DNA of 20,896 nucleotides from an uncultured Desulfovibrio sp. (lineage in GTDB: Bacteria; Desulfobacterota; Desulfovibrionia; Desulfovibrionales; Desulfovibrionaceae), in the NCBI GenBank assembly GCA_900541395.1, contig UQJT01000040.1, forward strand, positions 1-20,896, written 5' to 3'. Below are positions 7,104-15,011 of this stretch, one piece after another (position 1 is the stretch's first letter; each line of letters begins with the position of its first letter). The notes under the pieces were generated by a model that was not told the DNA's origin, did no database searches, and worked only from the letters and a program-made list of their open reading frames with translations. Made by a program: the position numbers and the translations under genes.

Positions 7104-8516
7104 TCAGAAGCGGTATCCGAACGACAGATTCAGCCTTTGCCGGGCGTATTCCTGCGCCCACATGTTGGAATCCCGCTTGATATACATATATTGCAGCGCG
7201 GGCGTGACGTTGTATTTTTCAAACAGGTTGGAGGAGAGGGACGCGAAGACCTGCCATGTCCTGTCGTTGCGCCGCGTTTCCGCTATGCGATGATCGCGGG
7301 TGATGTGCCACTGGGCTTCGTGATGACGGGCGGTGGTCAGGCTCAGTTCGCCAAACAGGGAAAAGCCGCGCGGCAGGACGCGGTAAAAGCCCAGGGCATA
7401 ACGCAGACCGTCGCTGCCGTAAGCGGCGGCTTCGGCTCGTTCCCTCTGAAAGGCCAGCCCGGCCTGAACAAAGGTTCGGTCGTTGACGATATAACGGGCC
7501 TGAATATGGGAGAACAGGCTGTCTCCCCTCAAGAACTCATCGACATAGCTGTCGTCGTAGCGAATCCGCGCCCAGGAAAGCCCGCCGCTCAACAAAAGGC
7601 GGTTCAGCGTCCATTGCGCGTCCAGGCGGAATCCGTATTCTTCGCTGTATTGCCGCCCGGCATGCCAGCGCTTGCTGAATGTGGGCCGCGCGCTTATCTC
7701 GCCCCGATCAAAGACGAGGCGCGGGCCGCAGGCAAGAAAAAGCCGGTAATCGTCAAAGACGTTTTGTTCATATTCAAGCGCGTCCAGGCTGACGACGCTG
7801 TGCAGGCCGAGCCCTCGGCCGAGGCGCAGGTAATGGTTGAAGACGCCGCCCACGCCAAGCCCGATGCCGCTTTGCTTTTTTTCCAGGGGGCGGCAGAGCA
7901 GCATGCCTCCGAGAGCGATGCATTCCTGCTCGCCGCCCGACGCCTGGTTGAGGTTGGAGTCGGGAACGAGCGCCACGCTGAAGTTCATGTTCCAGTCTTT
8001 TTTGCGCCGTATCCGGGTCAGGAATTCATCCACCTTTTCCTGCACTTCCGGCGGAAGCCCGCTCCCCTTCACAAGTTCAAACTGCAATTGAGCGTCTTCG
8101 TAATCTCCGTTCAAAAAATAGGCCCGCGCCAGTTCCAGCCGTACTCTCGGCAGGTTCGGATTTCGGCCGAGAATATCCAGAAACAGAAGCGAGGCTTCGC
8201 GGAAGCGGCCTTCCTGCATGAATATTCCGGCCAGTTGAAAGGCCGCTTCGATCCGATACTCCCGAACCCGGCCGCGCGCGATCAGTTGCCGATACAGCGC
8301 GACGGCCTCGTCCCTGCGCCCCTGACCGGCCAGGACGCGGGCCAGAACAAGGGCCTCCTTTTCCGTGAGGCTTTTTTCCCCGGCGGGCGCGGAAGCGCCC
8401 GCCGGGGCCGGAGGCGGCCCGTTCCGCTCCGCCCCTGCCGCCGTCGAAACGGACATAAGCAGCGCGACAAGCAGCAAGATCGGCGGAAAACGGAGCGGGA
8501 AGAACGGAAAGCGCAT
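7104..8516 (-). CDS. Slam-type surface lipoprotein assembly modifier (outer-membrane translocon)
   Basis: A 470-residue protein with a Sec signal peptide (hydrophobic core about 8-24, likely cleavage after AGA at 29), a periplasmic TPR region (about 48-165, with repeated LxxAxxxxxxGxxxEA helices) and a C-terminal beta-barrel (about 175-470) of alternating strands ending in Phe, as outer-membrane barrel proteins do. This order, TPR then DUF560-type barrel, is that of Slam proteins, which move specific lipoproteins to the cell surface or outside the cell (also called type XI secretion). The gene begins 7 bases after the stop of a TbpB-like lipoprotein gene, the usual Slam-substrate pairing. The ribosome-binding site is weak, consistent with coupled translation. 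A generic TPR-porin is the alternative. Confidence 0.8.
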   Translation of the reverse strand: MRFPFFPLRFPPILLLVALLMSVSTAAGAERNGPPPAPAGASAPAGEKSLTEKEALVLARVLAGQGRRDEAVALYRQLIARGRVREYRIEAAFQLAGIFMQEGRFREASLLFLDILGRNPNLPRVRLELARAYFLNGDYEDAQLQFELVKGSGLPPEVQEKVDEFLTRIRRKKDWNMNFSVALVPDSNLNQASGGEQECIALGGMLLCRPLEKKQSGIGLGVGGVFNHYLRLGRGLGLHSVVSLDALEYEQNVFDDYRLFLACGPRLVFDRGEISARPTFSKRWHAGRQYSEEYGFRLDAQWTLNRLLLSGGLSWARIRYDDSYVDEFLRGDSLFSHIQARYIVNDRTFVQAGLAFQRERAEAAAYGSDGLRYALGFYRVLPRGFSLFGELSLTTARHHEAQWHITRDHRIAETRRNDRTWQVFASLSSNLFEKYNVTPALQYMYIKRDSNMWAQEYARQRLNLSFGYRF

Positions 8517-8523
8517 GGTCTGT

Positions 8524-9681
8524 CTACTGCTTCACGCCGAAGGAACCGTCGAAAACGAACAGATCGTCGGTGGGGTTGTCGCGCGCGCTGATTTCAAAGC
8601 GCCCTGAAGCTTCGCTGGCGGAACCGCCTTCCCCATAAAAATTGCCGCTTAAGGACGCTCCTTCCAGGGTGGTGGGGAAATGGAATGGGGAGGTGTTGCC
8701 GTTATCCGTCACTGTGGGCATCCGGCCGTCATTATGGAATTCGGTATTATGCACGGTCAATGCGAAACCGATATTGTAGAAATCCGGAAAACTCATGGTC
8801 AGATCGCCGCCGTCTCCTGCGGGATTAATCCTCAACGTAGCATCTCCATTGGGGAAGAATTTCTGATCAGGTTTGTCCAGAGTGGAACCCCTGTATTGCG
8901 TTGCCATAGCTGTGGCTTTTCCTTTAAAAGTCGCATCGGCAACGGGTAGGGCAAGTTTTTCAGAGTTTCCTCCGCTGACGGGGACATAGGTAATTTCCTC
9001 AAAAGGATCATCATCCGGGAAGGTTTTTGACTGCCCGTTCCATTCGAGGGTTCCGGCCGCGCCGTATTTCGCGCCCCATGCCCCGAACGAGGCATACGCC
9101 AAATCCACCAGGCCGGAATTCAGCGCCATGAATTCTGTTCCGCCCAGACCGGTTCCGGTGAAATATATCGTCCCCTGCCGGGGATCATTGTGCATATATC
9201 CCCAATCCGCTTTTTCGACCTTGGCGCCTCGCCGAACCTCTGCGGGTATATCAAGGAAGTCGGCGGTGTCGTCAGTCATGTCGCTTATCCCGACGACCAG
9301 TTTCGATCTTCCCTCGCCGTATTGCGGAAGCTCGGCAAATTGGAATTCTTTGAGGACCCTCGCGTTCGGCTCTCCGTATTCGGCTACGACATCTATGGAA
9401 TTGCCGTGCACGATAGTTACCTGGTGGCCCTCAACATTTCCGGTAAGGCCGCCGTTTTCGAGTGTGGCCTTCAGGCCGCCGCTGTCCCCGGCGTTGGAGT
9501 AATCCTCCGCAAGATAGCCCTGTTGGGGCATGCCTCCGGTGATTTCGCTGACGGAGATGGTCGGGCGCGGAATCTGGAGCGCGCCGCCGCCCCCTCCGCC
9601 GCTCCCTCCGCCGCAGGCCGTCAACGAGGCAAGGCTGGTCAGCAAGGCGAAAAACAGGGATTTTTTCGACGCGGTGTTCAT
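8524..9681 (-). CDS. TbpB-like surface lipoprotein, probable Slam substrate
   Basis: A 385-residue lipoprotein: signal peptide with lipobox LTAC, lipidated Cys23, then a Gly/Ser linker (24-33) like the flexible anchors of TbpB and factor-H-binding proteins. The body is beta-rich. The C-terminal part (about 330-385) shows the eight-stranded barrel signature of TbpB-like lipoproteins: SGNFYGEGG, then SGRFEIS, then a terminal FDGSFGVKQ corresponding to the usual GAFGAKR ending. Only one copy of that barrel is clear. The start at 9681 has GGAG 8 bases upstream. It is co-directional with, and 7 bases upstream of, the Slam-like gene. The ligand is unknown. No TonB-dependent receptor is adjacent in the window, so an iron- or heme-uptake role is not shown. 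Confidence 0.8.
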   Translation of the reverse strand: MNTASKKSLFFALLTSLASLTACGGGSGGGGGGALQIPRPTISVSEITGGMPQQGYLAEDYSNAGDSGGLKATLENGGLTGNVEGHQVTIVHGNSIDVVAEYGEPNARVLKEFQFAELPQYGEGRSKLVVGISDMTDDTADFLDIPAEVRRGAKVEKADWGYMHNDPRQGTIYFTGTGLGGTEFMALNSGLVDLAYASFGAWGAKYGAAGTLEWNGQSKTFPDDDPFEEITYVPVSGGNSEKLALPVADATFKGKATAMATQYRGSTLDKPDQKFFPNGDATLRINPAGDGGDLTMSFPDFYNIGFALTVHNTEFHNDGRMPTVTDNGNTSPFHFPTTLEGASLSGNFYGEGGSASEASGRFEISARDNPTDDLFVFDGSFGVKQ

Positions 9682-9753
9682 GGTTCTCTCCTTCCGGTTG
9701 ATAGGTGAAAACGGCGTCCTTATGAACGGGACGCGAAAAAAGACGCGGGTGCA

Positions 9754-10416
9754 TTATGGACGGCATTGGTCGTACAGACGCATCACCTCGAGCCATTGCG
9801 ACCTGACGGCGTCAACGCTGTACTGCCGCGCGGAAGGATGCATTGTTCCCCAGAACCAGGTCTGAGGGTATTCGACATATCTGCAGATTTTTTTCTCTTC
9901 ATGTATCCATTCGCAGTCGTCCTGCGGCAAATCGCGATACCACAGTTCCCTTCCCCACACGATGACGATGGCCGGGGAAAGGATATTGACGACTTCAAAC
10001 AGCGCTTTTCGCGACCGGCTCCTCAGATCGTCCGTGAGCCAACGCCTGTCCGCCGGACCGGTCCCCACATGTTTTTGGAAAAATTCATGGAAGGCCAGAC
10101 TGTTCCAGATGTCGTCCGACTGTCCGTAGCCCTTTCCGGCCAGCGTCGCGGCCATGCTTCGGAAGCATCGAACGTATCTGCGCGTTCGTCCCGTACCGGC
10201 GAGGGTGTCGAGGTAATCGTCCTGCACCAGTTCCCGTATCCGTTCGGCGTATCCGTCCCAATCCCCGACGCTTTCGGCATCCGTGTCGGCCGCCGCGTAA
10301 GTGGAATGGCCGAGGACAAGAATGCGAGGGTTCGACGCTCTGTAGTCATCGCCTATCCACGGAAGAAAATTGATGTGTTCCGCGCGCTGTAATTGCGCGT
10401 CGTAGCTTTTGTCCAT
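9754..10416 (-). CDS. Uracil-DNA-glycosylase-superfamily-like protein of unknown function
   Basis: A 220-residue cytoplasmic protein. Two blocks suggest the uracil-DNA-glycosylase fold: ILVLGHSTY (32-40), preceded by FLPWIGDDY, in the place of the first active-site loop, and MHPSAR (192-197) in the place of the conserved HPS loop. VIVWGRELW (151-159) fits a central strand. The canonical catalytic Asp/Asn of true glycosylases is not evident, so DNA repair activity should not be assumed. The start at 10416 has GGGAGG 7 bases upstream; the open frame to 10488 runs into the promoter and is unlikely. The gene is divergent from a small XRE regulator across an operator-rich gap, so that regulator probably controls it. 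Confidence 0.6.
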   Translation of the reverse strand: MDKSYDAQLQRAEHINFLPWIGDDYRASNPRILVLGHSTYAAADTDAESVGDWDGYAERIRELVQDDYLDTLAGTGRTRRYVRCFRSMAATLAGKGYGQSDDIWNSLAFHEFFQKHVGTGPADRRWLTDDLRSRSRKALFEVVNILSPAIVIVWGRELWYRDLPQDDCEWIHEEKKICRYVEYPQTWFWGTMHPSARQYSVDAVRSQWLEVMRLYDQCRP

Positions 10417-10458
10417 GCAGGACCTCCCTCGGGCGAAAGCGCGTATGGGAATACGCCG

Positions 10459-10488
10459 TTTATAGGTTGGTATAATTCTATTTTTCAA
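10459..10488 (-). promoter_or_regulatory. Promoter of the UDG-like gene
   Basis: On the minus strand, TTGAAA (10483-10488) and TATAAA (10459-10464) are separated by 18 bases, about 45 bases upstream of the start codon. An ATAGGT hexamer of the operator array overlaps the -10, and the ACCTATAGGT palindrome abuts the -35, which suggests repression by the divergent XRE protein. Confidence 0.6.
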
Positions 10489-10556
10489 ACCTATAGGTTC
10501 TGTTCGGGGCGATACTAATACCTATCGAAGGTTTTGTCGACGGATAACTTACCTAT
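10462..10556. promoter_or_regulatory. 31-bp-phased operator array in the divergent promoter
   Basis: The hexamer ACCTAT starts at 10489, 10520 and 10551. Its complement ATAGGT starts at 10462 and 10493. Every same-orientation step is exactly 31 bp, about three helical turns. The sites at 10489 and 10493 overlap to form the perfect 12-bp palindrome AACCTATAGGTT (10488-10499). The array spans the whole divergent gap and is the obvious binding region for the XRE regulator. Confidence 0.7.
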
Positions 10557-10578
10557 CCTTCGTGATCAGGGAGTTGTC

Positions 10579-10911
10579 ATGGAAAAGGACGCGGCACATT
10601 TTGCGGAAAAATTAGGCAAAAGAATCAGAGAGTTGCGTGAAAAAAAGGCCCTGACTCAGGACAGGGCCGCCGAAGCCGCCGGAATTACAGGCAAATATTG
10701 GGGAGAAGTGGAGCGGGGGAGCGTTGCCGTTTCCGTCGTGGTGCTGGATAAAATAGCCTCCGCGCTGGGCGTGTCCGTGGCGGATATTATGAATATGGAA
10801 CACTGGAGTTCCCGTCAGGAACTTCTGGAAAAGCTTGAAATATGTTTGCGCGAGGCGGACGAACCCACCTTGCGGCTGTATCTGCGTTTGTTGCGCACCT
10901 TGCAGTTGTAA
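10579..10911 (+). CDS. XRE-family helix-turn-helix regulator
   Basis: A 110-residue protein with a Cro/C1-type helix-turn-helix at about residues 12-72: KRIRELREKKALTQDRAAE, the recognition region GITGKYWGEVERG and then LDKIASALGVSVADI. The C-terminal 35 residues form a Leu-rich helix (LLEKLEICL, LRLYLRLLRTL) that may dimerise. I chose the ATG at 10579 because GGGAG lies 6 bases upstream and it leaves the operator array outside the coding sequence; the longer TTG start at 10534 would put two operator repeats in the gene. It probably autoregulates and controls the divergent UDG-like gene. A small lone XRE protein with a divergent partner can also indicate a mobile or defence context, but nothing else here supports that. 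Confidence 0.85.
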   Translation: MEKDAAHFAEKLGKRIRELREKKALTQDRAAEAAGITGKYWGEVERGSVAVSVVVLDKIASALGVSVADIMNMEHWSSRQELLEKLEICLREADEPTLRLYLRLLRTLQL

Positions 10912-10973
10912 ACGCCGTCATGGCATGAAGTTCCGCCGACCGGGGCATTTTGGTCCGGAAAGTGCTTTCGGAA

Positions 10974-11063
10974 GCGAGCGGGGTGCGGCATGACCGCGCC
11001 CCGCTCGCGATGTTTCGGGATTGCCGACTTTTTCAGCGGTCCGGCCGGACGATGTCGTCGGCC
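10974..11063. repeat. 61-bp dispersed repeat with stem-loop, copy 1
   Basis: The region 11003-11063 matches 18272-18332 with a single mismatch over 61 bases. It is preceded by a 15-bp stem (10974-10988 with 10994-11008, one G-T wobble) whose right arm overlaps the repeat. It contains the 12-bp palindrome GTCCGGCCGGAC. In the other copy the outer six base pairs of the stem (GCGAGC/GCTCGC) are the same but the inner pairs differ. Confidence 0.85.
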
Positions 11064-11144
11064 TTTATGGTTTGAAAGTTCCCCACGGGGAGGGCGAACC
11101 GCGCGTCTTTCTATGTCGTGTGCGGAGCCGGTCGGCGGATGGGG
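11061..11144 (-). repeat. Orphan copy of the 5' leader element, with no gene attached
   Basis: It is similar along its length to the cysE leader (19329-19414): the core CTTTATGGTTTGAA, a CCCC/GGGG hairpin, and an identical 22-base block at its far end (11123-11144 versus 19393-19414). No start codon or coding sequence follows the core. It runs directly into the 61-bp repeat at 11063. Confidence 0.75.
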
Positions 11145-11195
11145 CGCGCTGATGAGGCTCTTTTTCGCTTTCCTCCTGGCGACGAGGCAGCTTCT

Positions 11196-12797
11196 TTACT
11201 TATATTTCACCTTATTTCCATAAGGGACATTCAGTTTATCCAGCTTTGCCCTCAGCGTGTTGGGCTTAAGCCCGGCAAGCGTGGCGGCGCCCTGTTTTCC
11301 TGAAATTCGCCCGCCGCATATTTGCAGCAGAAGGGAAAAGTATTCGCGCTGCACTTCGGCGTATGTTTTGATATGGTCCCGCTCCTCCCGCGCCGGGCCC
11401 GGGTTTGCCGCTTCCTCCACGCGGAAAAGGACCGCTCCGTCGGCAAAGCTGCGGACAAATCCTTCCGTCACCACATGAATAAGCTCCCGCACGTTTCCGG
11501 GCCAGGAATAGTTCAGCAGCTTCTGCATTTCTCCCGCGGCAATCACCGGTACAGGCACTCCGTAGCGGACGGCCTCCTTATGCAAGATGTCCTGCACCAA
11601 AAGAGGAATGTCCCCCGGGCGTTCCCGCAGCGGCGGAATGCGTACTGTGACGCCGGCAAGGCGGAAATACAGATCTTCACGAAAGGTGCCCTTTTGAACC
11701 ATGTCGCGCAGATTCCTGTTCGTCGCGCAGACAATGCGGAAATCCACCGGAATGGAGGCGCTGCCCCCCAGCTTTTCCACGATGTGGTCCTGGACGACTC
11801 TGAGCAGCCTGGTCTGCGCGTCGAGAGGAAGTTCCCCTATTTCATCAAGAAAAAGGGTTCCGCCGTGAGCGCGTTCAAAACGCCCCTTGTAGTCCTTGAG
11901 AGCCCCGGTAAACGCCCCTTTGACATAACCGAACAGTTCGCTGTCCAGAAGGCTTGGGGCAATCCCCCCGCAGTTGAGGGCGACAAACGGTTTCTCTCCC
12001 CGAGGAGACAGGCGATGCAGTTGCATGGCAAAAAGGTCCTTGCCGGTGCCGGTTTCGCCGGTGAGCAGCACGGGAATATCGAAGGGCGCAATCATGCGTA
12101 TTTCCCTGGCGACATCCTTTAATCCGGAATTTGAGCCGATAATATCGGGAAAACCGCTGATCTGCTTGCGCAGGGAAGAGTTGGCCTCCTGCGTTATTTT
12201 AAGGAGGTTTTCAAGGTTGCTTTGCTGGTGAAAGAAGCGAATGATGAAGTACAGTGGATTCCATAAACTTTCCAGAAAGTTCCGCTGTTCAAGCGTAAAT
12301 TCGTTTTTTGCGGAGCAACCGAAATAAATGCTTCCCTGTATCTGACCTTTATACTTAAAATAAAAATAAAAACATGGAGACTCTATTTTTGTTTTATCAA
12401 TAATAATATTAAAAAATTCATTCATTGTTTTATTATTTAAAAAATAATAGGTCTTTATAGTATTAAAGCGCGATCTGTGCTGAAAAATTTTTGATATTTC
12501 TTCATAAGATGGTGATTTTTTATTGTCAAAATATTTGATTCCTTCCTGCGTAATATAGATATGATCTTCCTCCTGGCTTTCGTATGGCGGAGTATAGAGA
12601 ATATATGTGAGAGGAAGATACTTTTTCAAAAAATGAAACATGCGCTGGAGCCCTTCCTCCAGCTTATCCGTTCGGATAAGGCTTTCGACCACGCCGAGAA
12701 GGATTTCCCGTTTATCCAACATATCGAATTTTTGGGCATGTGTTTCAATATTTGGGGAGCTATTTTCCAATATTTCGGACTCAGCATTTTTTATCAT
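11196..12797 (-). CDS. Sigma-54-dependent enhancer-binding activator, intact AAA+ domain
   Basis: A 533-residue activator: an N-terminal sensor (about 1-205, perhaps GAF-like, not firmly recognised), the AAA+ domain (about 215-445) and a short C-terminal Fis-type helix-turn-helix (about 485-525). All functional motifs are present: Walker A GETGTGKD (247-254), GAFTGA (294-299), Walker [10 protein letters not shown] (315-323), sensor I ATNRNL (358-363), arginine fingers in FREDLYFRL (372-380) and WPGNVREL (432-439). The start is the ATG at 12797 with AAGGAG 7 bases upstream; an adjacent GTG at 12800 is less likely. It is divergent from the flavoenzyme/TRAP operon, which has a -24/-12 promoter, so it most likely activates that operon in response to its substrate. 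The sensor half is strikingly AT-rich and the AAA+ half GC-rich. Confidence 0.93.
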   Translation of the reverse strand: MIKNAESEILENSSPNIETHAQKFDMLDKREILLGVVESLIRTDKLEEGLQRMFHFLKKYLPLTYILYTPPYESQEEDHIYITQEGIKYFDNKKSPSYEEISKIFQHRSRFNTIKTYYFLNNKTMNEFFNIIIDKTKIESPCFYFYFKYKGQIQGSIYFGCSAKNEFTLEQRNFLESLWNPLYFIIRFFHQQSNLENLLKITQEANSSLRKQISGFPDIIGSNSGLKDVAREIRMIAPFDIPVLLTGETGTGKDLFAMQLHRLSPRGEKPFVALNCGGIAPSLLDSELFGYVKGAFTGALKDYKGRFERAHGGTLFLDEIGELPLDAQTRLLRVVQDHIVEKLGGSASIPVDFRIVCATNRNLRDMVQKGTFREDLYFRLAGVTVRIPPLRERPGDIPLLVQDILHKEAVRYGVPVPVIAAGEMQKLLNYSWPGNVRELIHVVTEGFVRSFADGAVLFRVEEAANPGPAREERDHIKTYAEVQREYFSLLLQICGGRISGKQGAATLAGLKPNTLRAKLDKLNVPYGNKVKYK

Positions 12798-12831
12798 CAC
12801 ATAACTCCTTGATAAAAAATATTATTTTGTT

Positions 12832-12847
12832 TGGCATAAAAGTAGCA
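12832..12847 (+). promoter_or_regulatory. Sigma-54 (-24/-12) promoter of the flavoenzyme/TRAP operon
   Basis: The sequence TGGCATAAAAGTAGCA matches the sigma-54 consensus TGGCAYR-N4-TTGCW with one mismatch (A for the second T of TTGC). GG (12833-12834) and GC (12845-12846) have the required 10-base separation. The predicted transcription start is near 12858, about 93 bases before the ATG at 12951. It lies in the divergent gap next to an intact sigma-54 activator gene. Confidence 0.75.
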
Positions 12848-12950
12848 AATATCAAAGCGAAAATAAAGCCCCGCGAACCAAAACGTTCAACGGGCGCGAA
12901 GCGCTGACTTTAAAAGTCCGCACAACATGACACGCAGCAGGAGGACAGTG

Positions 12951-14942
12951 ATGAAACCCTTGTACAAAGAAAAGTACCCCCATGTATTCACCCCGCTGAC
13001 AGTCGGCAAAAAAGGGCAGCTTACCTTCAAGCATCGCATCATGGTTCCTCCCATTGGTTCCCAGGGGGATATCGTGGACTCCCATCACCGCCTGAACCGC
13101 GACGGCGTCGAGTTTTACACGCACTGGGCTCGCGGCGGCGCGGCGTGCATCACCGTCCCTATGGAAATTCCGCCGAACGGCGGCCATCGCGGGGACCTTG
13201 TGCTGGACGACGATGTGGACGGCTTCATTTACATGCATAACCTCCAGCGTCCTGTTCACATGTATGGAACCAAGACGCTGTGTGAAATTTATCATGCCGG
13301 CTGCTGCATGTTGCCCTGGCCGGGGTATGACCTCATCAGTTCCAGCGCCTTTATGTATAATGGACGCATGACCCGCGCCATGGACAAAAAGGACATGGAA
13401 AATGTGACAAAAATGTATGTGGATGCCGCCGTTTTGGCCATGCGCTCCGGTTTTGACGGAATTCTGCTGCATTATGGACACGGATGGCTGATGAACAATT
13501 TCCTCTCTCCGCTCTGCAACAAGCGCACTGACGAATATGGCGGCTCTGTGGAAAACCGTTGCCGTTATCCTCTGGAAGTCATCAAGGCCATCCGGGACGC
13601 CGTCGGCTACGATATGATCATTGAAGTGCGCCTGAATGGCGACGATAAAAAAGAAGGCGGCATAACCCCCGACGATTGCGCGCAACAGGCTTTGATCTTC
13701 CAGGATTTTGTCGACATGATTCATGTTTCCTGCGGCACGCGCCTTGACGCTCATGCCCGTCCGAAAATGCATCCCACGTGCTTTGTTCCGGAAGCTCATA
13801 ATGCCGAAGCGGCCCATACGCTGAAAAAGGCCGGGGTCAAAGTGCCTGTGGGGGTTGTCGGCGCCATAGGCGGCGCCGCCACGGCGGAAAAGCTGATCGC
13901 CGAAGGAAAGTGCGACTACGTGCTCGTCGGCCGTCAGTCCGTGGCCGACCCCTACTGGTTCAACAAGGTTCGCGAGGGCCGCGAGGAAGACATCCGTCCC
14001 TGCATCCGCTGTGACTATTGCCTGGACGGCGGACGGCGCGGTTCTCTGACCTCCGAAGTCAATATTTCCGATACGGCGACTTTCGACGGTCACTGTTCCG
14101 TGAATCCGCTGTACCGTCAGGGCCAGTACAAGGAATATATGCTGCGCGCCACCAGGCCCAGAAGCGTGGCTGTCGTCGGCGGCGGCGTGGCCGGCATGCA
14201 GGCCGCCCTCAAAGCGGCGGAACGCGGACACACCGTCACCCTTTTTGAAAAAAGCGATCGTCTGGGCGGCCAGTTGGCCATGTACCCCGAACATCTGTGG
14301 TTCAAGGATCATGTGCGCATGCTGCGCGACTATTTCATCTGCCAGCTCAGGAAAAGCCCGGTGACGATTCTGCTCGACACGGAAGCCACGCCCCAGCTCA
14401 TTGAAGAAGCGGATTTCGACGCATGCATCGTCGCCGTGGGCGCCACGCAGGCTGTTCCCCCTATTCCCGGCATTGAAAACGCCGTGCTGGCCTGGGACGT
14501 ATTCGGCAATGAAGACAAAATCGGCAAAAAGGTTGTCGTCGTGGGAGGAGGGTCCGTCGGATGCGAACTTTCCATCCAGCTCGGCGGGACCGGCCATGAC
14601 ATGACCGTTGTGGAAATGACGAAGTGGCTGGCCGCCAATTCGCAGATTTCCGAGCGCATGAGCCTCGAGGAACATATGCAGCTCAACCACGTGAAGGCGC
14701 TGACGGAAACCACCTGCACCCGGATTACCGACAAGGGGGTGCACGTCGTGGATAAGGACGGCAGGGAGAGCTTCCTTGAAGCCGATACCGTCATCGTCAG
14801 CGCCGGTTCCCGTTCGCTGGCGGCTGAGCGCGATCGCTTTGCCGACACGGCCTTTGACGTCATCAACGTGGGCGACTGCGACAGCGTGGGCACCATTCGC
14901 ACGGCTATCGAATCCGGATGGGACGCCGCGGCGAGACTGTAG
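12951..14942 (+). CDS. Old Yellow Enzyme-type NADH:flavin oxidoreductase, 2-enoate reductase/dienoyl-CoA reductase-like
   Basis: A 663-residue protein with the layout of 2,4-dienoyl-CoA reductase, 2-enoate reductase and trimethylamine dehydrogenase: an N-terminal FMN TIM barrel (about 10-345) with NFLSPLCNKRTDEYGGS (183-199), a [4Fe-4S] cysteine cluster (C351, C354, C357, C382), an FAD Rossmann motif VVGGGVAGMQAA (408-419) and an NAD(P)H motif VVVGGGSVGCE (529-539). Such enzymes use NAD(P)H to reduce activated C=C bonds or related substrates. The active-site segment reads HYGHGWL (174-180), with Trp where many relatives have Tyr. The spacing before the fourth Cys is 24 residues, about twice the usual. 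The ATG at 12951 has AGGAGG about 7 bases upstream. It is the first gene of an operon with a TRAP transporter, so the substrate is probably an imported organic acid. No signal peptide: cytoplasmic. Confidence 0.9.
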   Translation: MKPLYKEKYPHVFTPLTVGKKGQLTFKHRIMVPPIGSQGDIVDSHHRLNRDGVEFYTHWARGGAACITVPMEIPPNGGHRGDLVLDDDVDGFIYMHNLQRPVHMYGTKTLCEIYHAGCCMLPWPGYDLISSSAFMYNGRMTRAMDKKDMENVTKMYVDAAVLAMRSGFDGILLHYGHGWLMNNFLSPLCNKRTDEYGGSVENRCRYPLEVIKAIRDAVGYDMIIEVRLNGDDKKEGGITPDDCAQQALIFQDFVDMIHVSCGTRLDAHARPKMHPTCFVPEAHNAEAAHTLKKAGVKVPVGVVGAIGGAATAEKLIAEGKCDYVLVGRQSVADPYWFNKVREGREEDIRPCIRCDYCLDGGRRGSLTSEVNISDTATFDGHCSVNPLYRQGQYKEYMLRATRPRSVAVVGGGVAGMQAALKAAERGHTVTLFEKSDRLGGQLAMYPEHLWFKDHVRMLRDYFICQLRKSPVTILLDTEATPQLIEEADFDACIVAVGATQAVPPIPGIENAVLAWDVFGNEDKIGKKVVVVGGGSVGCELSIQLGGTGHDMTVVEMTKWLAANSQISERMSLEEHMQLNHVKALTETTCTRITDKGVHVVDKDGRESFLEADTVIVSAGSRSLAAERDRFADTAFDVINVGDCDSVGTIRTAIESGWDAAARL

Positions 14943-15011
14943 TCCATCGCCCCCCCCACATGACGGGGGGATGCGCCTCCTCAACGGGGTAAAGCCATCA
15001 ATACAAGCTAT

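Noticed and set aside
9701..9706. An ATAGGT hexamer upstream of the TbpB-like lipoprotein gene as an extra XRE operator
   Set aside because: A lone 6-mer is expected several times by chance in a window of this size, and it is not on the 31-bp grid.
12791..12815. TTATCA-N13-TGATAA dyad as an upstream activator site for the sigma-54 activator
   Set aside because: The half-sites are only six AT-rich bases, overlap the activator's own ribosome-binding site, and lie unusually close to the -24 element; chance is likely.
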